From NCBI GenBank assembly GCA_963210315.1, contig OY723250.1, positions 2,418,001-2,482,000 of the forward strand: a stretch of DNA of 64,000 nt, written 5' to 3'. Both the position numbers and the translations under genes were made by a program. This DNA comes from Rhynchopus euleeides. Its lineage: Eukaryota > Euglenozoa > Diplonemea > Diplonemida > Diplonemidae. The notes under the pieces are model-generated. The model was not told the origin of the DNA, searched no databases, and saw only the letters and a program-made list of their open reading frames with translations. Every line of letters starts with the position of its first letter. The first letter of the stretch is position 1. Positions 43,799 to 54,206 of the stretch are shown here, piece by piece.

Positions 43799-46434
43799 AT
43801 GCTTCGCATGCTTCTGATGTGCGCGCTGTGTGCGGGTTGCATGTGTGCTGCAGTGGCACCAGGGGGTACCTTCAAGGTGGCGTATCTCCTGCAGGACAAG
43901 ATCTCTGACCAAGGCTGGAACCATGCCCTCAATCTCGGCAGGATCGCCGCGCATGGCTCTTTCAAGCCAGTGACTGTGGCGGACAACGTGACCTTCGTTG
44001 ACGAGTTCTATGAGGATATCATCGGGGACAAGATGGAGCCGATGTTCGAGAAGCTGGCTTCAGAGGGATACAACCTTATTGTTGCCACGTCTTTTACCTT
44101 CGATGGCGCTGTCCAATTGGCATCCGAGAAGCACCCCAACACAGACTTCGCATTCCTTCCTGGCGGTGGGATCAAGGGTACCAACTTTTTCGCATCAAGT
44201 GTGCGTACGGAGATGGCATCTTTTGCATCCGGGCTTCTTGTTGGTGGCAGCACGAAGACGAAGCGTGTCGGGTTTGTTCTTCCGATTCCGATCCCCGGCG
44301 TGCTGATCAACCTCAACATGATCTATCTCGGTGTGCAGATGGGCGCAGGCGGCATCGTGAAAATACGCACGTCGAACACGTTGTGGATGTTCTGTTCATT
44401 GAGATTAACTCATTCCACGACTTCGCGAAAGCGCGTGAGGCAGCTATGCGTCTGCACAAGCTGGGATGCGACGTGCTGATGCACAACACCGACGATCCTA
44501 CTGTCGACATGTATGCGAAGGAGAACGGCTTGCTCTCTGTCGGGCAGTTCAACAACATGCGACAGATTGTCGGCGAGTCGGTGCTGACCTCTGTGGACAA
44601 CAACTGGGCCCCCCTTTTCTCGAGAGTCTTGAATCTCTCGTACACAGGAGACCTGGCGAAGTCGACCACGAACCGCAACCCCGATTTGTACGGCTATCAG
44701 GAGGGCGGTCCAGTGTCGCACGAACCATCGTTTGCTGCCACAGAGGGTTCGGTTGCAATGTTTCACGACACCATTGCGCGGATGCAGAACGGCAGCTTTG
44801 AGCCTGGCTGTCTGGGAGCTTTCCGTAAGGGGGTGCTGTACAACCCCAACAGGTGCCTGTCTGTCGCAGAGCTCGCGTCATTCACGTTCCTCGTCGATGG
44901 GCCGATTGACGTGCACAACGGGAGCACCCTGCAGCTCCCTTCCGAGCAGTGCGGCCAGGGGAAGCGGCACACGGTGAGGGTCGTGCATGACCCCCCTACT
45001 TACGAGGTTACGTGCATCACCTGCACCCCCGGGACGTACGCACTGGCGGCTGGGGCGACGGAGTGCACAGTGTGCCCTGCAGGCATGTTCTCGGGTGCCG
45101 GGTCGCCGAACTGCAGCGAGTGCCCACAGGGGACGTGGAGCGCAGCGGGCTCGATGAACTGCACGGCATGTGCTGGCGGCTCTACGAACTCCGGGACAGG
45201 CAACAGCGGCTGCCCTGTGGAGCTGGAAGAGGCAGACTACACTGTGGCGATTGCTCTCGCGTCTGTCTTCGGGGGGTTGCTGTTTATCGCGGCACCCATC
45301 GTGATCCTGAAGGTGAGGAGCGACCGTGCGAAGATGAACGAGCTCTACTCAGAGAAGGCGATTGCGCAGAAGTGTGCCGACAGCATCGCCGACATGCACC
45401 TGGAGGAAGTGGACTACATCCGCCACATCGAGCGCCCAACGGCAATCATTCAGGCACTCATTGTCATCATGGACAACCTGAAGGAGTACAGGCGGTACCT
45501 CCCTCAGACACTGCTGGCAGAGCGCCAGAGTGGTGATGAAGATTCTCCTTCGGATTGTGGCGTGCCCCGCCAGAGAGGCAGCCACTTCTCATCTACGAGT
45601 GCGAGCTCTGCTTCGCGCCTGCAGGACGCCAATTCCTCTGCCGACAGCAAGTGCGTTGTCGTGAACAACGGTGTGGCACGGAGGGAGGCCACAGTTGTGG
45701 TCATCAACCTCGTCGGGTTCATGGACCTCTTCAGCAGGCGCGACAACCACAGCGCAGTCATGACGCATTCTACTGTTGCCGAGAAGCTCCTCAAGATATT
45801 CGACGAGACGCGTGGTGCGAGCGAGACCTTCACAGGGGACCGGTTTGTCGCCACCTACAACACCGTCCGCAGCATTGCCAGCCACAGGGCCATGGGCTGC
45901 AAGGCACTCCTCTTGCTCCAGGCGGCTTCTTCTGACCTGGGTGTTCAGTTCTCTTCCTCTTGCACCAGCGGTGTTCTGCGTTGCGGGACAGTTGGGTGTG
46001 ACAGGATGAAGCGATTCACATTCTTCGGGACGTGCGCCACTTGGGCCTTCGCCCTGGAGCGTCTCTGCAAGGCTGCGGGTGCACCGAACCTCGTGGGCCC
46101 TTCGCTGCGGCATGAGTCCGCGCGTTTTGAAATGTTTGCTGTCGACAGTGCCCAATTCCTGAAGTGCACTTCTGAGGACATGACTGTGTCCACAGTGACA
46201 AGCGAACGGGAGCTTGCCAACGAGGAGTGGATGTATCAGCTGGAGCTCTCAAACAGTGACCGCGACGTCCTGTGGAACAACTGGGCTGCTGCTGTCATGC
46301 GCAGCGACTGGGAGGCAGGCACAGGCCTGTGGAGGGCCGCCGAGTCCGTCATGCCTGCTGACAAATGGTTCCGGAGGCTTGTGGAGGCATTTGAGTCTCG
46401 GTCTTTCTCCCCTGCCACGATTCTGTATCACTGA
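43799..46434 (+). CDS. BMP-type receptor with degenerate cyclase domain, frame break
   Basis: Predicted single-pass receptor of about 878 residues if one frame shift is bridged. Signal peptide: MLRMLLMCALCAGCMCAAVA. The extracellular domain is of the BMP/PnrA substrate-binding type (FKVAYLLQDKISDQGWNHAL, LIVATSFTFDGAVQLA, NTDFAFLPGGG). The coding frame changes between about 44345 and 44385 and resumes with VDVLFIEINSFHD and GCDVLMHNTDDPTVDMYA. Next come Cys repeats of the GCC2/GCC3 type (about 45010-45215), a membrane span (VAIALASVFGGLLFIAAPIV) and a cytoplasmic class III cyclase-like domain (about 45680-46170: TVVVINLVGFMDLF, FTGDRFVATYN, RFTFFGTCATWAFALE). The first metal-binding Asp is Asn (VVINLVG), so catalysis is doubtful; the second (GDRF) is kept. 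The break may be a sequencing error, a pseudogene lesion or a programmed shift. Confidence 0.75.
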
Positions 46435-48050
46435 GAGCACTTTAGACCATCCTGCCCATGTGTCATCAAAATGGCGGGCAGCAAAAAACAACACCCATGT
46501 CTTTGGTTTGAGGGAGTCTCGTGTCTCATGGGTGTGGCACCATGCGACTTGCTCATAGTACAGAAGGAGGTGTGTGTCTGACTCTCACCTCCCGAAGCTC
46601 CCGCAAGTTCCAGCCTCCAGGCTGGCCCTGGGTACAGGGGGCTATCTCGTGTTCACATGTGCTCCACACCCACATCAAATCAGCAGGCGATGATACTCTG
46701 TGCGTTCTCCGTGAAAATTCCACCCGCTGTCTATCTCTGCCAAACCCATCTCAATTCACATTCCGCACGCTTCAACGCGGGTGGAAAGTTTCACGCGCTT
46801 TGTTCGTGCCCTTGGACTCCTCACTCACGACACCATCGCCCAGAGTGTGAGTGTGGGAGCTGAAAAAGTGCAGACCAAAGCGCAGCGACACGTTTCTCCT
46901 GCCAAGTCACAGTGAATGATGTGTGCCACGGGCCTCTTCTTCGCTTGAATATACGGTCCCTCATTCGAATCACCCTGCCAGTGAGCGTCTCAGCCCCAGG
47001 ACAGTGCCTCCTCTGTTGTCCTCTTGTGCGTGGCCCACCACGTAAGAGGATACTCAAGTATGATTCCAACCACAAAAATGATGCAAGTCGAATTGCTGAA
47101 TTCATGTTCCAAAACTGTGGTGGTTCAGATCATAGCCGTTGGTATTCGTCGATCGCGATAACGCCCCACATCTGCGTGGCGGTGTCCTGCGTGGTTTGCA
47201 CTACCACAGATTCCTGTGGTTATTGTGGATTGTCTTCGCTGTCATTCGCTCTCTCAAAATTATTATTTTTGTTTTTCACCGCCGGGTAGAATCCGTGTGT
47301 TGTGAATCTGAGAACGAACATCGAATGTATAGGGGCCGTTCTGCTCTGTGTCAAACTGTGCCACTTTGTCACCTATTTTGTCAGGCGGCTCGCTTTAGTG
47401 AAGGACACACCGGATCTCCTGAGAAGCCGTGTTCATTCACTGTTAGTGCAATGCAGTGAAACCTGAGTAAGAAAAGGAGAAGAGACTAAAGGACCTTCTC
47501 TGATTGCTTGAATACCCCACACCTTGCCTGCAGCATGACGTCCTGCAAGGATTCTCACTGGGCACAGTTTCCTGCGTCGTGCAGCGTTGTGATGACAAAT
47601 CACAACCCCGGGTCTCTGAAAAGTGGTCTGAAAAATGCGGTGTTATTACAGACACAGTTCGACACAGAGTCAGATCTCCAGTTTTCCTCATGACACTTCA
47701 ACACAACAAGACGCGGGAGGGGTTAGCTGCCCCGAAGAACGGTCTGTGATCCTGTCGTCCTGCCCCCCAACCCACAATCCCCTCACACCCCAGCACCCCA
47801 GCGGCCTCTGTGTGCCAGCGTATGTATCACACGTTTCTAGATTTCCAGATCAGTTCCCTCCAACCCCATGCCAGTTGTGGCTTGGTCGGGGTGCCTGAGA
47901 CGGAGTTCGGACGTTGCCTGCCAATACACCGTTTCCTGACTCTGCATGCCTGACCCTCATTTGGTTTTTTCCATTGCATTTGACCGAAATCCCCAGAAGT
48001 GTTTGTGCGAAGTGATCTGGCCAAAGCGCCCGAGAGACGTTTCTTATATA
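46435..48050. other. Intergenic
   Basis: No supported gene; a partial family Y repeat lies at about 46640-46690. The remainder shows no domain-bearing frame. Confidence 0.55.
46640..46690 (+). repeat. Dispersed repeat family Y, partial copy 3
   Basis: GGCTATCTCGTGTTCACATG, TGCTCCAC and ATCAAATCAGCAGGC match the family Y copies at 3230 and 21066. Confidence 0.5.
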
Positions 48051-48395
48051 CCGTATACGTAAATATTATGGAACGTAAATATTATGGAACGGGCCCATTT
48101 TTGGCCGGTCCGTTCCATAATATTTACGTTCCAAAATATTTACAGGGCCAGTTGGGGACTCGGTGGTGAGGACGGCTTGCGTCAGGAATCGCGCGAAAAG
48201 TGCACGAGTAGGTCCCGTCAGGGACTCTGTATGCCGTCCGATCCCCTGGTCCAAGTCCCCGAGTCGCAGAAAGCCCTGTAAATATTATGGAACGAAAAAA
48301 ATCTGGAACGCCAACCCACCAGCGTTCCAAAATATTTACGTTCCATAATATTTACGTTCCATAATATTTACGTTCCAAAATATTTACGTATACGG
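48051..48395 (+). mobile_element. 345-bp TA-flanked inverted-repeat element, copy 1
   Basis: The ends are CCGTATACGTAAATATT and its complement, flanked by TA on both sides (48049-48050, 48396-48397). Just inside each end a 16-bp motif (GTAAATATTATGGAAC, with T/A variants) is tandemly repeated. The middle is unrelated, GC-richer and non-coding. A nearly identical copy lies inverted at 51494-51838. Confidence 0.9.
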
Positions 48396-49612
48396 TAGTT
48401 CTTCACGCAATGTCTCACGCCAACATGCCGTGTACGGAGGCATTGTAACCTCGCACACAATACAACCATGTCCCTACAGGGTCTGCTCAACCACTAACCG
48501 TTTTTCTGTCCAGTTTCTTTGTCAAACCCCGAGAAAACGCAGGCCGCGAAGGGACGGACATTCACTACCGTGGCCTCCGGCCGCTGGGGGGCTCCGCCCC
48601 CCAGACCCCCCTGTGCTGTATACCTGTCTTGTACCCAAACCTTTGAGGTTGCATCAGAGAATGGAATGCAGACCATCAGACCCTCAGTGCCCTCAGGAGG
48701 ACGCAGCCAGCTCATGCAGCATCTGTACACCTCCCCCGTGGCATGTGCCTGTATGCGTACAAGTCCTTGCGCGTCCGGGTCTGCGGCAGATCGGTCCCGA
48801 AATCCATTTTTTGGACTAACCTCCGGCACCCGAGGCTGGACCCGAGCACGGATCCCTGAGAGAGGAACCGGGAGGTGACCCATTCAGTACAAGACTCGGA
48901 CCAGGTTGCCCGTGGTGCCATTTGGAAAGGCATTTGGGCAGGTGAGAGGGGCCTGCCCCTGTTCATCAGCGTTGCTTTGGGCCCAACGCAGGATTGGCGC
49001 CATGCGGTTCTGCGTGCATTATCTTTCAATTCCCAGATTATTCCCTGACCACCGGTACAGCTACTTCTTTCCAAAAACTTTGCAACACGCCCCAATTGGC
49101 ACTGCTCAGTGTTACGTCTGTTTGCCGGTTCCACAATTTGGGTCCAGGAAAAAAGGTTTTTCTGCACCCAACGGAACAATTGTACTAGACTGGCGTACCG
49201 CCCCAAGAGGGGGTGTGACAAAAAATATATTTTTTTCCCTTTGTGTTTTCTAGGTCCGCAAGGTCCCAAAAATCACTTTTTGGGCACATTTTTCAGAGGT
49301 CGCCAGAGGTCGCCACCCGGGAAATGCCATTTTTGGGGTTAAAAAACGGTTTTTCACCTTGCCCTCGTGAACTAGGTGGGGAAGGCGACGGTCAGACGCA
49401 AAATAAATGGAGGACCCCAAAGGAGGGTCCGCATCAGGCGGAAATCAGCAGAACCTCGCTCCAGACCACATTGTGGGCCAGGACAGGGTCGGGAAGAGCA
49501 TAAAACACCAGAAAACCGGTCCAGGAGGTCTCTCTGGGGCTCAAATCCCCTGAAAAGGGGTCTGAACAGGTGGCGACCGAAGGGCGACCAATGGTGCCCA
49601 CGGAGTTCCTCA
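48396..49612. other. Non-coding between element copy 1 and palindromic array
   Basis: No supported gene; it contains an inverted 55-bp relative of the 133-bp repeat at 48561-48615. Confidence 0.55.
48561..48615 (-). repeat. Inverted copy of the 133-bp repeat core
   Basis: The complement reads CACAGGGGGGTCTGGGGGGC, the GC hairpin, then GGCCACGGTAGTGAA, matching 19840-20160 with small changes. Confidence 0.85.
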
Positions 49613-50515
49613 TCCCAAACTTGGGACCCACCGAAAAATGGACCAGATGGTGGTCCCAAATTAGGGACCGACCAACAAAGCGACCAGATGGCGGTCCCAA
49701 ATTTGGGACCGACCGATAAAGCGACCAGATGGTGGTCCCAAATTTGGGACCGACCGAAAAATTGACCAGATGGCGGTCCCAAATTTGGGACCGACCGAGA
49801 AAGCGACCAGATGGTGGTCCCAAATTTGGGACCGACCGAAAAATTGGCCAGATGGCGGTCCCAAATTTGGGACCGACCCGTAAAGCGACCAGATGGTGGT
49901 CCCAATTTTGGGACCGACCCATAAAGCGACCAGATGGTGGTCCCAAATTTGGGACCGACCGAAAAATTGACCAGATGGCGGTCCCAAATTTGGGACCGAC
50001 CGAGAAAGCGACCAGATGGTGGTCCCAAATTTGGGACCGCCATCTGGTCGCTTTCTCGGTCGGTCCCAATTTTGGGACCGCCATCTGGTCGCTTTATTGG
50101 TCGGTCCCAAATTTGGGACCGCCATCTGGTCAATTTTTCGGTCGGTCCCAAATTTGGGACCACCATCTGGTCGCTTTCTCGGTCGGTCCCAAATTTGGGA
50201 CCGCCATCTGGCCAATTTTTCGGTCGGTCCCAAATTTGGGACCGCCATCTGGTCAATTTTTCGGTCGGTCCCAAATTTGGGACCACCATCTGGTCGCTTT
50301 CTCGGTCGGTCCCAAATTTGGGACCGCCATCTGGTCGCTTTATGGGTCGGTCCCAAATTTGGGACCGCCCTCTGGTCAATTTTTCGGTCGGTCCCAAATT
50401 TGGGACCACCATCTGGTCGCTTTATCGGTCGGTCCCAAATTTGAGACCACCATCTGGTCGCTTTATGGGTCGGTCCCAAATTTGGGACCGCCATCTGGTC
50501 GCTTTATTGGTCGGT
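49613..50515. repeat. Palindromic array of 22 x 41-bp units reversing at the centre
   Basis: About 22 units of 41 bp. Each carries the 18-bp perfect palindrome GGTCCCAAATTTGGGACC (a few with one change), followed by a spacer of the type GACCGAAAAATTGACCAGA. About ten units (49613-50038) run one way and twelve (to 50515) run the other way, so the whole array is also one large inverted repeat of over 400 bp per arm. Spacers alternate between AAATTGACC and AAGCGACC types. Because the unit is not a multiple of three and lacks stops, it creates long artefactual frames on both strands. Confidence 0.97.
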
Positions 50516-51493
50516 GAACATCCTTCAGGATTTTGAAGGCACGTCTCACACCGGTTGGTGCTGTGTCGCATTCCAGGGGATAGTCCTTCACTTGGGTACG
50601 ATTCGGCGCGACTGAGTCATCAAGCTTCATCCACCTGCCTCTCATGGTGGCGTTGGGTTTTCGCACGCTGCGCCGCATTTTCACCCGGCCGAACTCAAAA
50701 ACCCAAAGTCTACTGAAGATAGTCTGGCCTCTCCACAACATGTGATGGGAAAATGTTGAGGTCGGGCCATGCCAGCCCTGGCACGAGATCACTGCTCGTA
50801 CCTGGGACCACCCGTGTAAAAGTCCCCCCAGGGGGGACTTAAGCACAGGTGGACCTAAACACGGGAGTGGGCTGGTCTGGAGGGTCATCAGGTGGCCGCT
50901 AGGCCACCTGGTGCCCTCCAGGTGCTGTCAGAGTCGAAAAGTGGGGTGCCAAAAGTCCATCCGGACCGGAATCACCCCCATACGACGGAAGCGGAAGAGG
51001 TCTTCTTGGTCTCCACCGTGCCACCCCCGTGTTTAAGCCCCCCCCTGGCCGAAAGTCGCCTCCAGGGGGGGGACTTAAACACGGGGGGTCCCAGGTACCC
51101 CCGAAAATTCACATTGTGTCTACAGTGTGGGGCCCGAAAATCGAGTTTTCGGTGTTGCTTTTCCACATTTGGGGTTCCCAACTTCAGGACTGTCGCGCAA
51201 TTACCTCAAAAGTGGCCGAGAAACCCAGGAATTTCTTTTTTTGAAGCCAATATTTTTTGTCACAGTAGCTTAGCTGAAAAGTTGGGCGAGTCGTCCACCC
51301 TAATTGTACCACACGCACACACTTTCCCGCGATTCCATTGTGTGATATTGCCCTTTCCCCTCCGGGGCCCTTGTAGTTATTTTTGCAGACAACGGGGGCC
51401 CTCGCTACCAAGTGTGACTGAGTGAGAAAAAGTGAGAAGTCAGCCATGTTTGGCTGAAAACTGACGACTCTTGACAGTGACCCAAACGAAATA
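50516..51493. other. Non-coding with hairpins
   Basis: No supported gene. It holds two strong inverted repeats: AGTCCCCCCAGGGGGGACT near 50821, and a larger hairpin at 51024-51088. Confidence 0.55.
51024..51088. repeat. Large GC hairpin
   Basis: Arms CCCCCGTGTTTAAG followed by a C-run and CTGG, then after an ~14-base loop CCAG, a G-run and CTTAAACACGGGGG. It is related to the smaller hairpin near 50821, which has a CTAAACACGGG remnant. Confidence 0.85.
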
Positions 51494-51838
51494 CCGTATA
51501 CGTAAATATTTTGGAACGTAAATATTATGGAACGTAAATATTATGGAACGTAAATATTTTGGAACGCTGGTGGGTTGGCGTTCCAGATTTTTTTCGTTCC
51601 ATAATATTTACAGGGCTTTCTGCGACTCGGGGACTTGGACCAGGTGATCGGACGGCATACAGAGTCCCTGACGGGACCTACTCGTGCACTTTTCGCGCGA
51701 TTCCTGACGCAAGCCGTCCTCACCACCGAGTCCCCAACTGGCCCTGTAAATATTCTGGAACGTAAATATTATGGAACGGACCGGCCAAAAATGGGCCCGT
51801 TCCATAATATTTACGTTCCATAATATTTACGTATACGG
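51494..51838 (-). mobile_element. 345-bp TA-flanked inverted-repeat element, copy 2
   Basis: Same length and nearly the same sequence as 48051-48395 but in the opposite orientation, flanked by TA (51492-51493, 51839-51840). Confidence 0.9.
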
Positions 51839-54206
51839 TATTTTTAAATAATTCCTTCGAACCCCCAGAACACCTTCAATCCCCAGGTTCCTGTGAGTTG
51901 TGTATTTTGCAGACACCTGGACGCTGACAATGAGCGAGCGACGAGCGACGAAGCGTACTGCAGTCTGGAATGAACGAAGAAAGTCGTGGGACCAGAGACC
52001 GAACGCCACCGCTTGAATGAAGCCGCTTCACAGAACCTTCACAGCCTTGAGACACAACCACTTCTCGCGCATTTGAAACCAGGCACCGGGTTCCTGAAGG
52101 CCGTGTTCCCCTATTTCTGTTTGAGTATCGCCCCGGTTTTGGCCCCCATGAGCACCATGGCACCAGAAATCCAGGAAATTTGGCTCCCTGGTTCCACCGT
52201 CACTGCTATGTTTGCCCTTCTGCATTACCTTTCGCGTTTACTTGCCTTCGGACTGGGTCATGGGATGGAAGAAGGTGGGTCAGGGTCTGGGGATGTGAGG
52301 CTGTGTGTCAAGACCCCGTCTCGTTGTGCCCGGGAGGTTTGGTGGTGGATGGGATGAGACACAGGCCATTGAGCCCAGAGAGCGCATGAGTGAGAGAGGG
52401 ATTTGAGGCCCCCCGAAAGCGCCCTATCACTTCACAGCTACAACCGCTCTGATGAATTTCCTTTTGTTTATACCATCCAAAACACAGCGCAGCATTGTGT
52501 ATAGGAGGAAATACGATACTAGAAAGGACTGGCGTCATCACCTCTGTCATGTTTCCCTTTCTTCGTGCTCCACCACACCTTCTGTACTTCAGACAACACA
52601 AACACACAATAGCCGGTCGTGAGATTTGTGCAGAGGAGTGGTGGAAGCGGTCAACAAAACATTTTTCTTCGTTCCATTTTTGTGTTTCCATAGCGCCAAG
52701 TAAGATATCGACAGAAGGACGTCTAGTACGCGTATTTGTTGCGTTGACGCTTCTACACACAAAACCCTGAACTGATCACACCCTGAGCCTGATGAAGGGT
52801 GGGGTTAGTGTATAGAGCACGTTTGGTTGCAGCTGTGGTGGGGCGCTTTCCGCTCACACGAGTGTGCTTAAAAAAAAATCTGTTTGTGTTTCGTGCCATG
52901 ATGAATGTGCAGGCAGCTTTTGTCGAAAAGAGACCATCGTGGCATGGTTCTAGCTGCCTGCATGCTATGAGGACACGCCTGTTGTGTCGACGGTGTTCTT
53001 CCTCCCCTCCTCCCTCTCAAGTGCGTGACAGCGTGCCCCTGGCGTGCTGCTGAAGCACCAGCTAATGCAAGCGCCAACCAGAGCAAACCGGCACGTGAGG
53101 GACTGCTTTCTCGCTGTCGTTTGGGCCAAGTTTCCAACACGACTGAGGAAAACTGAGGTCGCGAGCCTCAGGCCAACGAGTGCGCATCCCCCATCTCCCT
53201 GCGTCGCCAGGGAAAACTCCCTCTCAAGGACGCCTGTTGTCGTGATGCGTTGGTGGTTTTCGGCCAGTGGAATCTACGCAGAATATTGCCGTTGGTGGTA
53301 TTCGCTCCAAATATGTGCAGATGTTCCTGCTTGTATTGAGCGAATGACTCCTTTGGGCAATGGTCTCGTCATCCCTGGGCGGTTGCCTGTGTGTTTCTGC
53401 TTCTCTTTTTTTATTGCTGAATGACATTCTGTCTTGGGGGACTTTCACTCCAGTTGTGTAGTGCAGAGAAATGAGTGCCCTAACATTAGTGCCACGCTGA
53501 CATTCTGACACAGAGTGAACGCCCCCATTGTCTTTCGTATTGACACTGCCCTTGTCTTGTTCTTGTTGCTCGCAGCTCTGCACTGCTCCCCGAGTTTCAC
53601 ATTGCGTTTTGCCACCTTCGCCTGGGAAGATATGGATTTGGATGGAAGGCTCCCAATGCCGTACCCGAGCTTTTAAAACGAATGCCCAGAAACGAAGCTG
53701 GGTTACGGTGTGAATCGTGGAGATGCTTCGATCAGTGGAGAAGAGGAAGTGCCGGGCCCTAAGAAAATAGGGTGTCGACACACGGTATCATGTCACAGCC
53801 TCATTTCTTTTTCGAGGGTCATCAAGAGCCGTCGCGTGGTTATCAGAGGCATCGCACAGTTTGGTACGTGGAGATTCATTTGCCGTTCCCTGCATATTTT
53901 TCCGGAGCTGAATCGGAACAGCTCCGCTGCTGCTGGGTCACTATGAACCACACCACTGCTGAACTGTGCTGCACGGGATGACTCGAATGGAACATCATGA
54001 TTCTTGAACACAATCAACGCTGCTGTTCAACTGGCTATTGCAGAGCAGGTTGCGGTGTAGCACCACAACCTCTCCTGAGTCGATACCAGCAGAAGGGTTC
54101 AATTTTGTGGGTGAATTGTGTGTGCGTAGTCATCCTGCTAACACGCTCTCGTGTTGTCAGATGTTTTGACAAGAATCCTTAGAGGGCCCAATTATTTCAT
54201 GTTTCA
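51839..54206. other. Intergenic with family X repeat
   Basis: No supported gene. An inverted family X copy, split by an insertion, lies at 52429-52873. The rest shows no domain-bearing frame. Confidence 0.55.
52429..52873 (-). repeat. Dispersed repeat family X, inverted copy split by insertion
   Basis: 52429-52469 and 52735-52873 together match the reverse complement of 62459-62645. About 265 bases (52470-52734) interrupt it inside TTTTGTTTGTTGCG, with TTT present on both sides as a possible 3-bp target duplication. Confidence 0.75.

Noticed and set aside
49613..50515. CRISPR-like array
   Set aside because: Spacers are not unique, units invert at the centre, there is no cas gene, and the context is eukaryotic.
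49372..50517. Several overlapping 200-350-residue frames with Ile-Trp-Asp-Arg repeats on both strands
   Set aside because: Created by the 41-bp palindromic units, which are stop-free and change frame every unit; equally open on both strands.
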